This document shows positions 1-8,753 of a DNA stretch of 64,000 nt, one piece after another (the first letter of the stretch is position 1; each line of letters begins with the position of its first letter). This stretch comes from CAZAMB01 sp964486335 (lineage in GTDB: Bacteria; Planctomycetota; Phycisphaerae; UBA1845), in assembly GCA_964486335.1 (NCBI GenBank), contig CAZAMB010000014.1, positions 1-64,000 of the forward strand. Reading direction: 5' to 3'. The notes under the pieces are model-generated. The model searched no databases. It saw nothing but the letters and a program-made list of their open reading frames with translations, and was not told the origin of the DNA. Made by a program: the position numbers and the translations under genes.

Positions 1-60
1 CGCCCGGACGTGTCCCATGACCCACAACCTACCAAACCAAGACCGATAAGGCAAGCTTTT

Positions 61-972
61 TTACACTGTTCGGCGGGTCGCGAACCACATCAGCCACCCC
101 CAACCCGAATGGACCAAAAACGCGATTCCCATCAACAACGGAATCGGCAAAGTGGTTTCAATTGCCCCGCATTGGCTCCAAAGCCAGATACCGGCCACAG
201 TTCCCAAGCTTGCCAGAACTACCATAACGCATGCAAGCCGTAGTGTACCAAACATTCTCCTACTGAACGTTAAGCCGATCGAAAGCGCCAAAAAGCCGAC
301 CGCACCCATGGTTGTGCGCAAGTGTATCGGTTTATATTTCAGTGAGAGTTGTGCCTTGGCGAGCCTCTCGATCAGCCCATTCGTTGACTCGGAAGGGTTG
401 GCTTGTGACCAGCCCCTGTACAAAGCGTAACCAATTCCGGCAGCGGTTACGACTGCCAATGTCCAGCCGATCCACCGAAAACTCGCCTTTTTTCCGAAAC
501 CCAGGGAGGCGCCGGCCGCCAAACCAACAGCGCAAATCGCAAGCGTGGAAAGGGCTAACCAACCATAGGCTGTCGCGGGGATGACGATTTGTGCCGTTTT
601 TCCGACCCATTTGGGCGAAGGTTCATTCGCTGCGGCATCGGCGCCGTTGCCGGAATCCGGTCCGTTTGCGTTTCCAAAGCTCGTGCTATGACGCGGGTCC
701 GGAGTCACAAAGAGTCCGCCGGAAGCGAAATCGGCGGGCAGGTCGATTGGCGTTTTTTTCATCAACGTGATGTAAATGTATGGATCGACCTGCCACCAGA
801 CTCCATAGTACATCGCTCCCGCCACGGCCAGATTGAACAAGCCAAGCCAGACAGCGCGTCCGGCGCGCGTGCCGGCGCGCCTCGGCAAGATCGCGCGTGC
901 GACTGTTTTGGCTCCGCGTCGCTTCGAGGCATCGTAGACAACTTTGATGTCGAGAGGTTTGGTACTGATCAT
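61..972 (-). CDS. hypothetical multi-pass membrane protein (303 aa)
   Basis: I do not recognise the family. The N-terminus is basic (residues 1-40, several Arg/Lys). One hydrophobic helix follows at about residues 42-60, then a hydrophilic stretch to about residue 125, and then four or five hydrophobic segments to the C-terminus (for example around WLALSTLAICAVGLAAG and PIPLLMGIAFLVHSGWGWL). This suggests an integral membrane protein with one extracytoplasmic loop. The start ATG at 972 is the only good one. It lies about 110 bp downstream of the M16 peptidase stop on the same strand, so co-transcription is possible but not shown. No catalytic motif is visible. Confidence 0.7.
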   Translation of the reverse strand: MISTKPLDIKVVYDASKRRGAKTVARAILPRRAGTRAGRAVWLGLFNLAVAGAMYYGVWWQVDPYIYITLMKKTPIDLPADFASGGLFVTPDPRHSTSFGNANGPDSGNGADAAANEPSPKWVGKTAQIVIPATAYGWLALSTLAICAVGLAAGASLGFGKKASFRWIGWTLAVVTAAGIGYALYRGWSQANPSESTNGLIERLAKAQLSLKYKPIHLRTTMGAVGFLALSIGLTFSRRMFGTLRLACVMVVLASLGTVAGIWLWSQCGAIETTLPIPLLMGIAFLVHSGWGWLMWFATRRTV

Positions 973-1081
973 CGGTACGATGGCGTGAACACTTCGTTCA
1001 ATCGCATCCGCTTTGGAACGCGAGGCGAACGAGTTCGAGTCGCGGTCCCCCTCCGTTTCGTGTCCATACCTGAGTCAAGAA

Positions 1082-2335
1082 TCAACCATCCACCGTCGGC
1101 CAGTTCTTCGGTCCGACGCTGGTCAGGTGGCCCGGTCCGTCAATGGGATACTTCGCAAAATAGTCGGCCACCGTGTCGGTCGTCACGGCATCCACTTCGG
1201 CCAACATCTGGTCCACGCTGCGAGGATGACCGTAATACTCCATGTCGTCCATCAACTGCGTAAGGCGATGGTACGGCGCTTCGCCTTCCACGGCGAGCGC
1301 CGTACGGCGTTTGTTCTTCACGCGCTCAATTTCGGACTCGGCGGCGCGGTCCATCGCGGCGCGACGCGCCTCCGTGCGAAGGGCGTCGGTCAGCCGCTCG
1401 ACTCGGTCGGGTTCGCACGCACCGAAAAGAAGCATGACCCCACAGTCGGTGTAGGCCAGGTGATGCGCTCCGGCCCTGGGCGCGATGCCGGTTTGCACGA
1501 TGTTCCAAAAAAACCGCGAGTTTTCGCCGCCCAGAATCGTCGCCGCCGCCGAGGCTGTCTCCGCCAGCGGATCGCTCGCTCCCACCGAGGGAAACGTCAG
1601 GGCGATCACCTGCTGCTTAAAGCGATCCGACCGCATCACATCGACCCCCCCATGTATACGCGGCGGACGGCGAGCCGGTTGCGGGCCCGCGGGCTTCCAC
1701 GACCCGCACAGTTCTTCCGCCGCGTCGATCACCTCCGCGGGATCGACATTTCCGGCGGCGACGAGCAGCATGTTGTCCGGCGCGTAACGCCGCTGAAAAT
1801 AATCCCACATCTGATCGCGGGTCATCGCGCCGACGGTCGATTCGTAACCAAGGATCGGCCAGGAAAGCGGATGCCCAGCGAACACTTTTTCCTGAAGGAA
1901 ATCGAACATGGTGTGCTCGATGTTGTCCCTGGACATGGCGATTTCCTCGAGGATCACGTTTTTCTCTGTCTTGAACTCTTCCTCGGGAAGAGTTGATCGC
2001 ACCATGTCGGCCAGCAATTCCATTTGTTTTGCGATGTCGGTCTTTCGCACCCAGCCATAATAGATGGTGCGATCCTCGCTGGTGAAGGCGTTGTAGCTGC
2101 TGCCCATTCGATCGAAATCGACGGTAATGTCGCGCCAGGTTCGCTTGGCCGTCCCCTTGAACATCATGTGTTCGAGAAAATGCGATACTCCAGCGAGCTC
2201 CGGCGTTTCATCGCGAGCGCCGGTTCGAATGAGGAATCCGGCGGCGGCGCTGCGAACGTCGGGCATTCGTTCGATGACGATGCGCAGACCGTTTCCCAAC
2301 GTGTGCAGGGTGTAGGGGCCATTCGACGACTTCAT
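1082..2335 (-). CDS. M16 family zinc peptidase, catalytically intact (417 aa)
   Basis: This is a processing-peptidase-like M16 metallopeptidase. The inverted zinc motif HFLEH is at residues 52-56 (zinc ligands His52 and His56, catalytic Glu55). The distal Glu ligand is in the VILEEIAM segment near residue 130. The length of 417 aa fits a single-chain M16B subunit with two homologous halves; the second half contains the typical R/Y-rich region around residues 320-340. No signal peptide is evident, so it is probably cytoplasmic. The start ATG follows a GAGGA box about 9 nt upstream. A second M16 protein without the zinc motif lies just upstream on the same strand, suggesting an active/inactive heterodimer. 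Confidence 0.93.
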   Translation of the reverse strand: MKSSNGPYTLHTLGNGLRIVIERMPDVRSAAAGFLIRTGARDETPELAGVSHFLEHMMFKGTAKRTWRDITVDFDRMGSSYNAFTSEDRTIYYGWVRKTDIAKQMELLADMVRSTLPEEEFKTEKNVILEEIAMSRDNIEHTMFDFLQEKVFAGHPLSWPILGYESTVGAMTRDQMWDYFQRRYAPDNMLLVAAGNVDPAEVIDAAEELCGSWKPAGPQPARRPPRIHGGVDVMRSDRFKQQVIALTFPSVGASDPLAETASAAATILGGENSRFFWNIVQTGIAPRAGAHHLAYTDCGVMLLFGACEPDRVERLTDALRTEARRAAMDRAAESEIERVKNKRRTALAVEGEAPYHRLTQLMDDMEYYGHPRSVDQMLAEVDAVTTDTVADYFAKYPIDGPGHLTSVGPKNWPTVDG

Positions 2336-2466
2336 CGATACGTGTCCTCGATCTTATTGATCATTGATTCGTTTTTCGTACCGGACATCATAGAGCTCAT
2401 CCCAAAACCGAACTACCGGACCTTCCAGCAATGTGAAGTTGAACGACGTTTCCGGGTCCCGAGGCT

Positions 2467-2494
2467 CCGCGCGAACTAAAGTTCGCGGCTCGCT
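2467..2494 (-). repeat. dispersed palindromic element, copy 1
   Basis: The core reads GCGAACT-AA-AGTTCGC on the plus strand and is flanked by CCGC on one side and GGCTCGC on the other. It lies in the 243-bp gap between the two M16 peptidase genes, which are on the same strand. The flank toward 2520 (GCTTTAAGG and a TGAAC motif) partly resembles the flank of copy 2, so the unit is longer than the palindrome. A second, degenerate GTTCGCGGTCCGCGG stretch sits at about 2519-2535. Confidence 0.8.
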
Positions 2495-2578
2495 ACGCCT
2501 GAACTGAAACTGCTTTAAGGTTCGCGGTCCGCGGAGTCTTGAGATTGGCCCTATGGAAATCATGGTACTTCCGCTCCC

Positions 2579-3883
2579 TCATCCTTGACGATTCTCGTCA
2601 AGGACAGTTTCTCGCGGCTCGGTCACGCCAGCCATGCCCTTCACGTGGTGTTCCCGAGCCATGGCCTTGGGGCCGATGGTGAGGACACCCAATCGGTCGC
2701 GCGGGTGTTCAGCGAGATATCGACGAACGTCATCGGTTGTCACGGCGAGCAGCTTGGCGGCTTTTTCCTCGGGTGGAATCGGGCGACCGAAAAAGAACAG
2801 GTCGGCCGCCAACTCGCCGCAACGAGCGCGAGTCGAATCACCGCGGGTTTCCTGTGACGCGACGATACCGGTCACGGCGCGTTCCAACTCCTCCTCTTCA
2901 AGGTCCTCTGAGAGACGATCCACTTCACGAAGCAGAGTATCGAACGTCAACTCGCATCGCTCCGGCGTGGTCGACGCGCCAAGGTATATCATGCCCAGCC
3001 CGCGCGGCGTTTCCTGCCAAGCACTGACCCAATAAACGAGTCCGCGTTTTTCGCGTACTTCGGTGAACAACCGCGCGCTCATGCCGCCGGAGAGGATTCC
3101 CAGCGCCGCCTGCTGAATCGGAAAATCCTCATGCACGGCATCGACGCCGGGAAAGCAAATGGATATCTGCTGTTGCTCGAGGTCCTTGTGATGGTGAGCA
3201 TGAAACGCATCAAACTGGGTCGGGCATGCATCTCGACCCTGCCTGGCCGAGCCGCCGAATCCGTCAAAATGCTCGGCGAAAACGTTCTTTGCTCGCGTCG
3301 ATTCCACCGGTCCCGCGACCGACACGATCATGCGACCGCCAGCATACATCCGGCGCCAGAACGCCTCCAAGTCATTGCGCGACACCTGTTCGAGCGAAGA
3401 TCGATCTCCGAGCGGATGACGTCCGAGCACCGGACCGTAGGCACGCGGGGACATCAGTCGATCGGATAAGGCCTGGGCGTCGTCCTCCAGCGCAGACAGC
3501 TCCTGACATGCCAGTTCGACATTGACGCGGACGGACTCCTCTGGAAACGTCGGCGTTCTTAGAAACTCGGCGTGCAGCGCGACCGCTCTCTCAAAATGCT
3601 CGGGAAGCACGGTGCAACTGAATGTGGTGGTTTCGCGCCCTGTTCCGCTGCCGCGGCCTGCCCCGATCGCGTCGAACGCGGCGGAAATGTCTCGGCCGCT
3701 GCTCTGGACGGTTCCCTTGTCAAGCGTCTCCTCAACAAGCCTTGCAAGTCCCAAGCGATCGCCTGGGTCGTTCGTCGCGCCAACCAATATGCGAATCTGA
3801 AAAGACACGACGTGTCTTTGGGGCAGGTTTGTGACTCCCAATTCGAGACCGGACGGCAGGAATTCGTGGATACTCTCGATCAT
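2579..3883 (-). CDS. M16 family peptidase-like protein, zinc motif lost (434 aa)
   Basis: The fold signature of M16 is clear: an N-terminal GLELGVTNLPQRHVVSFQIRI-type strand and the GMSARLFTEVREKRGLVY segment typical of M16 C-terminal halves. Where the active homologue has HFLEH, this protein has RLVEE (in LGLARLVEETLDKGT), so both zinc-binding histidines are missing. It is therefore expected to be the non-catalytic partner of the peptidase encoded at 1082-2335. I chose the ATG at 3883, preceded by GGGAG; the reading frame also offers a TTG six codons upstream. The two genes are separated by 243 bp holding a palindromic repeat, so they may not be strictly co-transcribed. Confidence 0.9.
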   Translation of the reverse strand: MIESIHEFLPSGLELGVTNLPQRHVVSFQIRILVGATNDPGDRLGLARLVEETLDKGTVQSSGRDISAAFDAIGAGRGSGTGRETTTFSCTVLPEHFERAVALHAEFLRTPTFPEESVRVNVELACQELSALEDDAQALSDRLMSPRAYGPVLGRHPLGDRSSLEQVSRNDLEAFWRRMYAGGRMIVSVAGPVESTRAKNVFAEHFDGFGGSARQGRDACPTQFDAFHAHHHKDLEQQQISICFPGVDAVHEDFPIQQAALGILSGGMSARLFTEVREKRGLVYWVSAWQETPRGLGMIYLGASTTPERCELTFDTLLREVDRLSEDLEEEELERAVTGIVASQETRGDSTRARCGELAADLFFFGRPIPPEEKAAKLLAVTTDDVRRYLAEHPRDRLGVLTIGPKAMAREHHVKGMAGVTEPRETVLDENRQG

Positions 3884-4019
3884 TTGCTCCCTCGCCGTCA
3901 ACGTCCAACCGCACCTTCTGATGAGAACTTTCGAAGTCCTAAGACCCGCTCGCGCCCGTTTCGTAGGCTATGGGAGCCTATCGCGTCACGCAAGCTGCAT
4001 CCCAGTCAACGCATGTAGG

Positions 4020-7000
4020 TCAGGGTGCATCGGCCGGTGGCTTGGAATCTGAGTTTCCGTTTGCCGGAAGAGTTGCGGGCGGCGGATTCTCCGGCTGATC
4101 CGGTTGGGTTCCCGCAAGGTCACGCCAAAGCGATTCGAGAACCTCGTTGTTCGGCGCTTGCTCGCGCGCCATTCGAACGAAGGCCTTGGCATCGTCAGGA
4201 TGCAGGCCCAGTTCCAGCGCTCGCCGAAGATGGGCAACCGCCGCCGCGTCGTCCCCCGTGTGCATGGCGAGATCCGCGGCCAGGAAATGAACCGAGAAGT
4301 CGTCGGGATTGATTTCGATCGAGCGGGCCACCCATCGCTGAAGCCTTGGCAGCAGCTTGTCAGCGGGTTTCAACAAGACCCTTGCGGCGCGGCGTTGCAG
4401 CAGCAGCGTCTCACAGAGCCTGCGCAGTCGAACACCCAACTCGCGATTTACCAACTCATCGGTTACGCCGGTCGGCGCGGACTCGACCAGCAGTCCTCGC
4501 GCCATTGCCTCTTCGTCCGAGGCGAGGAGGTATTGAATGATTCTTTGGCGAACAACCGCCGCGAACTCTCGGCCCAAACGCGAATCGGGAACGACGGCAA
4601 GCGATCGATTGGCCTCGTCAATACACATTTGCGGAGAGGTGGGATCGGCGTAGAACATCGCCTCGGCCAGTTCGGCACGGCAGGCGGCGGCACCCAATGA
4701 AACCGCCCGCTCATCATAAGTCCGCACGGCATATCGGAGATGTTCGGCGGCACCGGCATAGTCGCCTCGCATGAACCGGACGAGCGCCGCCAATCGCAAG
4801 TGCTCTCCGGACCACTCGCTGGAGGGCTTCGTCGGAATACCTGACTGGGAAATCGTCACTTGCGCCTCGGTCGCGAGCCGGTTCAGAGTCGATTCAAACT
4901 CCGAAACGTCGCCGAGCGCGCGGAGCGTTTCGACGTACCCCTCGATGACACGTCCGACGCGGAGTGGCCTTGTCAAAACGGTGATCAGTTCATCCCAGGG
5001 CACGTCATTCGCGGCGGAACGAACATAGGCGACGGCGAGATCGCCATTGTAGGGCTGTCGAATAAGTTCACGCTTCAGTGCGGCCGCAGCGCTTTGCCAA
5101 TGGGTCCGCGCTCGTTCCGCATCATCGCGCTGGGCGGCGGATTGCGCGCGGAGCATGTGAATGCGGAATTCGAGCCATCCGCTGTTGATGAAACCGGGAG
5201 ACCACGCGACAAGTTCCTTCAGCGAGGCGCTGGCGGATTTCAGAAGCTCTTCAACGGACGCGGCATCGAACTCCGCCAAGGCCATAAGCTGTGGATTCGG
5301 AATCGCGGAATCATGGGCACGGCGCATGCGGTCGGCGAACTGTGCGAATCGACGCTCGGCGACGATCAGGCCGGTTTCGATCAGGCGGGCGCGGCTGGTC
5401 AACATTCGCTGCGGACTCAATCGCGCGGTGGCCGACTGGGCCAAAGGAACAGCCTTGTCGAAATCGCCGTCGAGAATGCTGCGTTCGGCAGAAACGGCGT
5501 GCCGAGCGGCGTCAAAATCCAACTGATTCACAACGAGAAGCGCGAGCGCCACCAGCGCGCTCCCGACTCCGATGACGGCGCGAGTCAAGCCCCGGCGCGT
5601 CACCCAGATCATCGGATGGGAACCCGGGCGGCCAGCCAACGACCAGGTCAACCCCAGGACAGTAAAGAACGCAATGGGCAATTCACTCCCGCGCAAGCCG
5701 ACTCCAAAACATTCCTCGACCATCAGACCCGCAAGCGCAGACAAGAGGCCGATCAGCGTCCATCGGTCGGTGAGTTGAGACCTCGAACGAAGCGCGTGAA
5801 CGCCGGCCAACATCGTGAGGACGAAAACAGCGACAAGGAGAACGAACCCGACCGCGCCGAGATCGGTCATTGATTCAAGCCATTCGTTATGAACGTGATC
5901 GATGCGCGACTCAAATACGGCGGGATCGTCAAGGACATCCTCGGCCGCGAAGGCGTCGCCCGCGAGGCAAAAGCCGCCCTGCCCGAAGCCTTTGATCGGC
6001 CGCTGCATGGCCAATCGCCACGCATAGTCCCAAGCATAGCCGCGCAAGCGAAGGGACTCAGCCCGCCCCGTGCGCGATGACTCGGCCGATGCAACAAAAT
6101 GTTGGGCGGCGGCAACCGACAGAATCAGCCCCAGAAAGATGGGACCGAGCTTCCATCGCCCCTTCAAGGCAAAGAACGGGACGGCCAGAGCTGCCGCCCC
6201 AAGTCCGATCTGTGCCCCGCGAGAATCGGCCAGGACGAACAGCCAAACGCACGGTACGGCGGCGCCAATGAACGCGAGACCTATCAAGATATGAATGATT
6301 CGCCGGTCGGCTCGCCATAGGGCAAACCGGCGGATCGCGAAGGTCAGCAGCAGGATCAATCCGGGAATCAGCGCTGCTGCGAGAAACGTCGGATTGCCGA
6401 AGGGGAACTTCGCGCGAAGCGTGGGATTGCGGCCGTAAAAATACCAAAGCGCGACACCGGAAGTAAGCAGGGTGGTCACGAGGAGCATTCGAACAACGAT
6501 GACGGCGGCGCGTTGGCGCAAACCGATGCCCAGCGCAATCGACCAAAGGTAATAGGTCGCCAGAAGGATGCTCCCGCCGACGGCCACCTCCGGCGCAGCC
6601 GACCATCGACTTCCGGCGAACGACCAAAGGAGAAGGAGTCCCGCCAGAGACATGGCGGCGGCCAATGCCGAGTCGTGTCCACGTTCCGCGCGCGGGCGTA
6701 CTTCGCTCGTCGGCTCAGCTTGCGGTGAGCGAACGAGCAGGGCCACGGCAATGGCTGATAGCGCCGCGCCGACGCCGACGCCGAGGACGTATCCCTTGAC
6801 ATCACCGGCATTCACGGTGGGAAACTGGTAATTGAGGCAGAGCAGCTGCACGACGGCGCGAAGCGGGGATTCGGCGTGCCATTCCAGGGCACCGTCGACG
6901 AGCGTCAGTGATTCCGCCGCGCTCAAGAGGAGAAACCCGCCGAAGCACACGAATGACGCAACGAAGATCAACACGACTTCAAGCGGGGGAATCGTCGAGG

Positions 7001-7067
7001 ATTCGCGCAGCGGCAGTGCCTGGTCAGCGAGTTGGTCTTGATCCGAGGGATTCAAGTTGTGGATCAT
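4020..7067 (-). CDS. O-antigen ligase-like membrane protein with C-terminal TPR region (1015 aa)
   Basis: The N-terminal half (about residues 25-520) holds around 12-14 hydrophobic helices. It contains the Wzy_C/O-antigen ligase hallmark, a periplasmic loop with an HNEWLESMTDLG motif near residue 390 and a preceding FGQGGF segment. The second half is soluble and rich in Ala/Leu helices that look like tetratricopeptide repeats, for example near residues 820-860 and 940-980. This architecture (ligase core plus TPR tail) is common in planctomycete polysaccharide or glycoprotein assembly proteins. The frame is open for another 158 codons upstream, but these overlap the adenosyltransferase gene. 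The ATG at 7067 lies 2 bp after that gene's stop, which argues for translational coupling. The substrate is unknown. Confidence 0.85.
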   Translation of the reverse strand: MIHNLNPSDQDQLADQALPLRESSTIPPLEVVLIFVASFVCFGGFLLLSAAESLTLVDGALEWHAESPLRAVVQLLCLNYQFPTVNAGDVKGYVLGVGVGAALSAIAVALLVRSPQAEPTSEVRPRAERGHDSALAAAMSLAGLLLLWSFAGSRWSAAPEVAVGGSILLATYYLWSIALGIGLRQRAAVIVVRMLLVTTLLTSGVALWYFYGRNPTLRAKFPFGNPTFLAAALIPGLILLLTFAIRRFALWRADRRIIHILIGLAFIGAAVPCVWLFVLADSRGAQIGLGAAALAVPFFALKGRWKLGPIFLGLILSVAAAQHFVASAESSRTGRAESLRLRGYAWDYAWRLAMQRPIKGFGQGGFCLAGDAFAAEDVLDDPAVFESRIDHVHNEWLESMTDLGAVGFVLLVAVFVLTMLAGVHALRSRSQLTDRWTLIGLLSALAGLMVEECFGVGLRGSELPIAFFTVLGLTWSLAGRPGSHPMIWVTRRGLTRAVIGVGSALVALALLVVNQLDFDAARHAVSAERSILDGDFDKAVPLAQSATARLSPQRMLTSRARLIETGLIVAERRFAQFADRMRRAHDSAIPNPQLMALAEFDAASVEELLKSASASLKELVAWSPGFINSGWLEFRIHMLRAQSAAQRDDAERARTHWQSAAAALKRELIRQPYNGDLAVAYVRSAANDVPWDELITVLTRPLRVGRVIEGYVETLRALGDVSEFESTLNRLATEAQVTISQSGIPTKPSSEWSGEHLRLAALVRFMRGDYAGAAEHLRYAVRTYDERAVSLGAAACRAELAEAMFYADPTSPQMCIDEANRSLAVVPDSRLGREFAAVVRQRIIQYLLASDEEAMARGLLVESAPTGVTDELVNRELGVRLRRLCETLLLQRRAARVLLKPADKLLPRLQRWVARSIEINPDDFSVHFLAADLAMHTGDDAAAVAHLRRALELGLHPDDAKAFVRMAREQAPNNEVLESLWRDLAGTQPDQPENPPPATLPANGNSDSKPPADAP

Positions 7068-7069
7068 CC

Positions 7070-7609
7070 TTAGGGTGCTGTCCACGGGACGTCCGCCACA
7101 CCGGCGCGATGATTGGCCAGGCGGGCGAAGGCGAACAACAAGTCGCTCAAACGGTTCAGGAAGATGACCACTTCGGGTCGAACGGATTCGTGCCGGGAAA
7201 GCTCGACGACGGCTCGCTCCGCACGACGGCACACGGTCCGCGCCAGGTGGAGCGAGGCCGCGAAAAACGTGCCGCCCGGAAGCACAAAATTGCGAAGCGG
7301 CGAGGTCTCTTGCGCCGCTTCGTCGATCCATCGCTCGAGCCAGACGGCGTGGTCCTCTCTGATGACGTGATTCGGCGTCTGGCCGTTCGGCGTGGCGAGT
7401 TCGGCTCCAAGAATGAACAGGCGATCCTGAATGGTACGCAGCCGCTCGACCATGGAAGAATCGGCGCACGCGGCGATGGCCGCTCCGATGGCGGCGTTCG
7501 CCTCGTCCACTTCGCCATAGGCCGTTACACGACGATCGCACTTGGGCACGCGCTGTCCGCCCAGCAACCCAGTCAATCCATCGTCACCCGTCTTGGTGTA
7601 CAGTTTCAT
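7070..7609 (-). CDS. ATP:cob(I)alamin adenosyltransferase, PduO type (179 aa)
   Basis: The enzyme transfers the adenosyl group of ATP to cob(I)alamin to make adenosylcobalamin. The sequence shows the PduO-type ATP-binding N-terminus (YTKTGDDGLTGLLGGQR at residues 4-20, then DRRVTAYGEVDEANAAIG) and the conserved RRAERAVVEL helix near residue 130. The length of 179 aa is normal for the family. The gene ends 2 bp before the O-antigen-ligase-like gene, so they are probably co-transcribed without an obvious functional link. No cobalamin riboswitch was seen in the 210 bp upstream. Family assignment is firm; which B12 enzyme it serves is not visible here. Confidence 0.94.
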   Translation of the reverse strand: MKLYTKTGDDGLTGLLGGQRVPKCDRRVTAYGEVDEANAAIGAAIAACADSSMVERLRTIQDRLFILGAELATPNGQTPNHVIREDHAVWLERWIDEAAQETSPLRNFVLPGGTFFAASLHLARTVCRRAERAVVELSRHESVRPEVVIFLNRLSDLLFAFARLANHRAGVADVPWTAP

Positions 7610-7823
7610 CGCGGTTCGCTCCGGAAATGATGATTCTACCCCTATCCGCGAGCGAAGGCGAGCCGGGAGCCGCGCGATCGGCGCTTGGGCTCATCGCTGA
7701 TGTGGATTGTGTGGAATTGCGCGCAGCCGGCGCGGAGACCCTACCCCCGTTTCGGGTACGCTGATGAGCACTTGCGTTGAACTCGATTCCCGAATTCTCC
7801 GGCAAGAACGGTGGAGCGAGTGA

Positions 7824-8468
7824 CTACTCGATGCAGAGTGAAAGGACGATGTCGCTGATCGTCGAGTCCAAAGTTTCGTTTCGGACATCGCTTTCGACGA
7901 TGACTTCGACAGTGAACACCCGATCGTCGATCATGGCCTGCACGCGTGAGGTTGTCAGACCTTCAAAGTCGATGATCGAATGAAACGCCTCCGTCCCCCC
8001 GGCCAATGTCACTTGTTCTTCGAGGAGAAGACTGGCTCCCGCAAAAAGTGCTTCGTCATCCGCGGCCTGAACGATCTCGGCCAATCCGGCCTCGGTCGAT
8101 ACGGTCTGCACTCGCGCGGCAACGTTGAGCAGCGCTCCGTCCAAGGTGAGCGTCCAAAGGGAATTGGTCAACGAATCCTGTTCGTTGTCCGCTCGAACAA
8201 GCACTGCGTCGGTGGGCAATTCAACACCGTAGCCGAATTCATCGTCAAGAAACGAAGACTCGCAGGCGAAGTCCGTTGTTTCGGAAAACTCCGTCTGATT
8301 GGCGAAGGGATTGGACCCGCCCCACAGCTCGGCGCAACCACCTGCCGCCAACAACATCAAACAGGCCATTGTGACTTGAACGGGTGGTCGCTTTCCATGA
8401 GCAATTTCACCGAGACCCAAGGCTCTGTAACGACCGATGGACAGGAACCATTCAACCATCATCATCAA
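7824..8468 (-). CDS. putative lipoprotein, unknown function (about 170-214 aa)
   Basis: The frame encodes a hydrophobic segment ending in a lipobox (LLAAGGC), followed by an acidic, mature region of about 170 residues. A lipidated Cys after signal peptidase II cleavage is therefore expected. The annotated ATG is the first of four consecutive Met codons at 8468, which gives an unusually long pre-lipobox region of about 45 residues. A TTG about 20 residues later would give a more normal signal peptide with an n-region containing HGKR, so the start is uncertain. No known domain is recognised. The gene stands alone between the adenosyltransferase and the divergent glycan genes. Confidence 0.72.
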   Translation of the reverse strand: MMMMVEWFLSIGRYRALGLGEIAHGKRPPVQVTMACLMLLAAGGCAELWGGSNPFANQTEFSETTDFACESSFLDDEFGYGVELPTDAVLVRADNEQDSLTNSLWTLTLDGALLNVAARVQTVSTEAGLAEIVQAADDEALFAGASLLLEEQVTLAGGTEAFHSIIDFEGLTTSRVQAMIDDRVFTVEVIVESDVRNETLDSTISDIVLSLCIE

Positions 8469-8753
8469 GCTCCGTGATCGCTCAACCCTCGCGCGGAAGC
8501 GTTTCGCCGCCTGTTCGGTTATCGGTATAGATCGGCAAACACTTGCCCGAAAGGCGAATCGAAGGCGAGTAATCCGCGCCGAGCCCCTTTGAATACCCGA
8601 AATTCGTTGATTGGAGCGGCAAGGCCCCTGCGAAATCGGCTTTTATCGACCCAAAGAGCCGCCAAACGCCCGCCGATAACTCATCCGGAACCTCGTGTTC
8701 CCAGAAAGCCCGAATAGACCGGACCACGGATCGACCGAATCGCCGAAGCGCGA

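Noticed and set aside
2467..2494. CRISPR interpretation of the palindromic repeats
   Set aside because: Copies are single, kilobases apart and without spacers; they behave as dispersed intergenic elements.
7068..7541. N-terminal extension of the O-antigen-ligase-like frame by 158 codons
   Set aside because: This stretch is the opposite-phase reading of the adenosyltransferase gene and is Arg-rich noise; the coupled ATG at 7067 is far better.
7610..7823. Search for a cobalamin riboswitch upstream of the adenosyltransferase gene
   Set aside because: No B12-box-like sequence or conserved hairpin set was seen in the 210 bp upstream.
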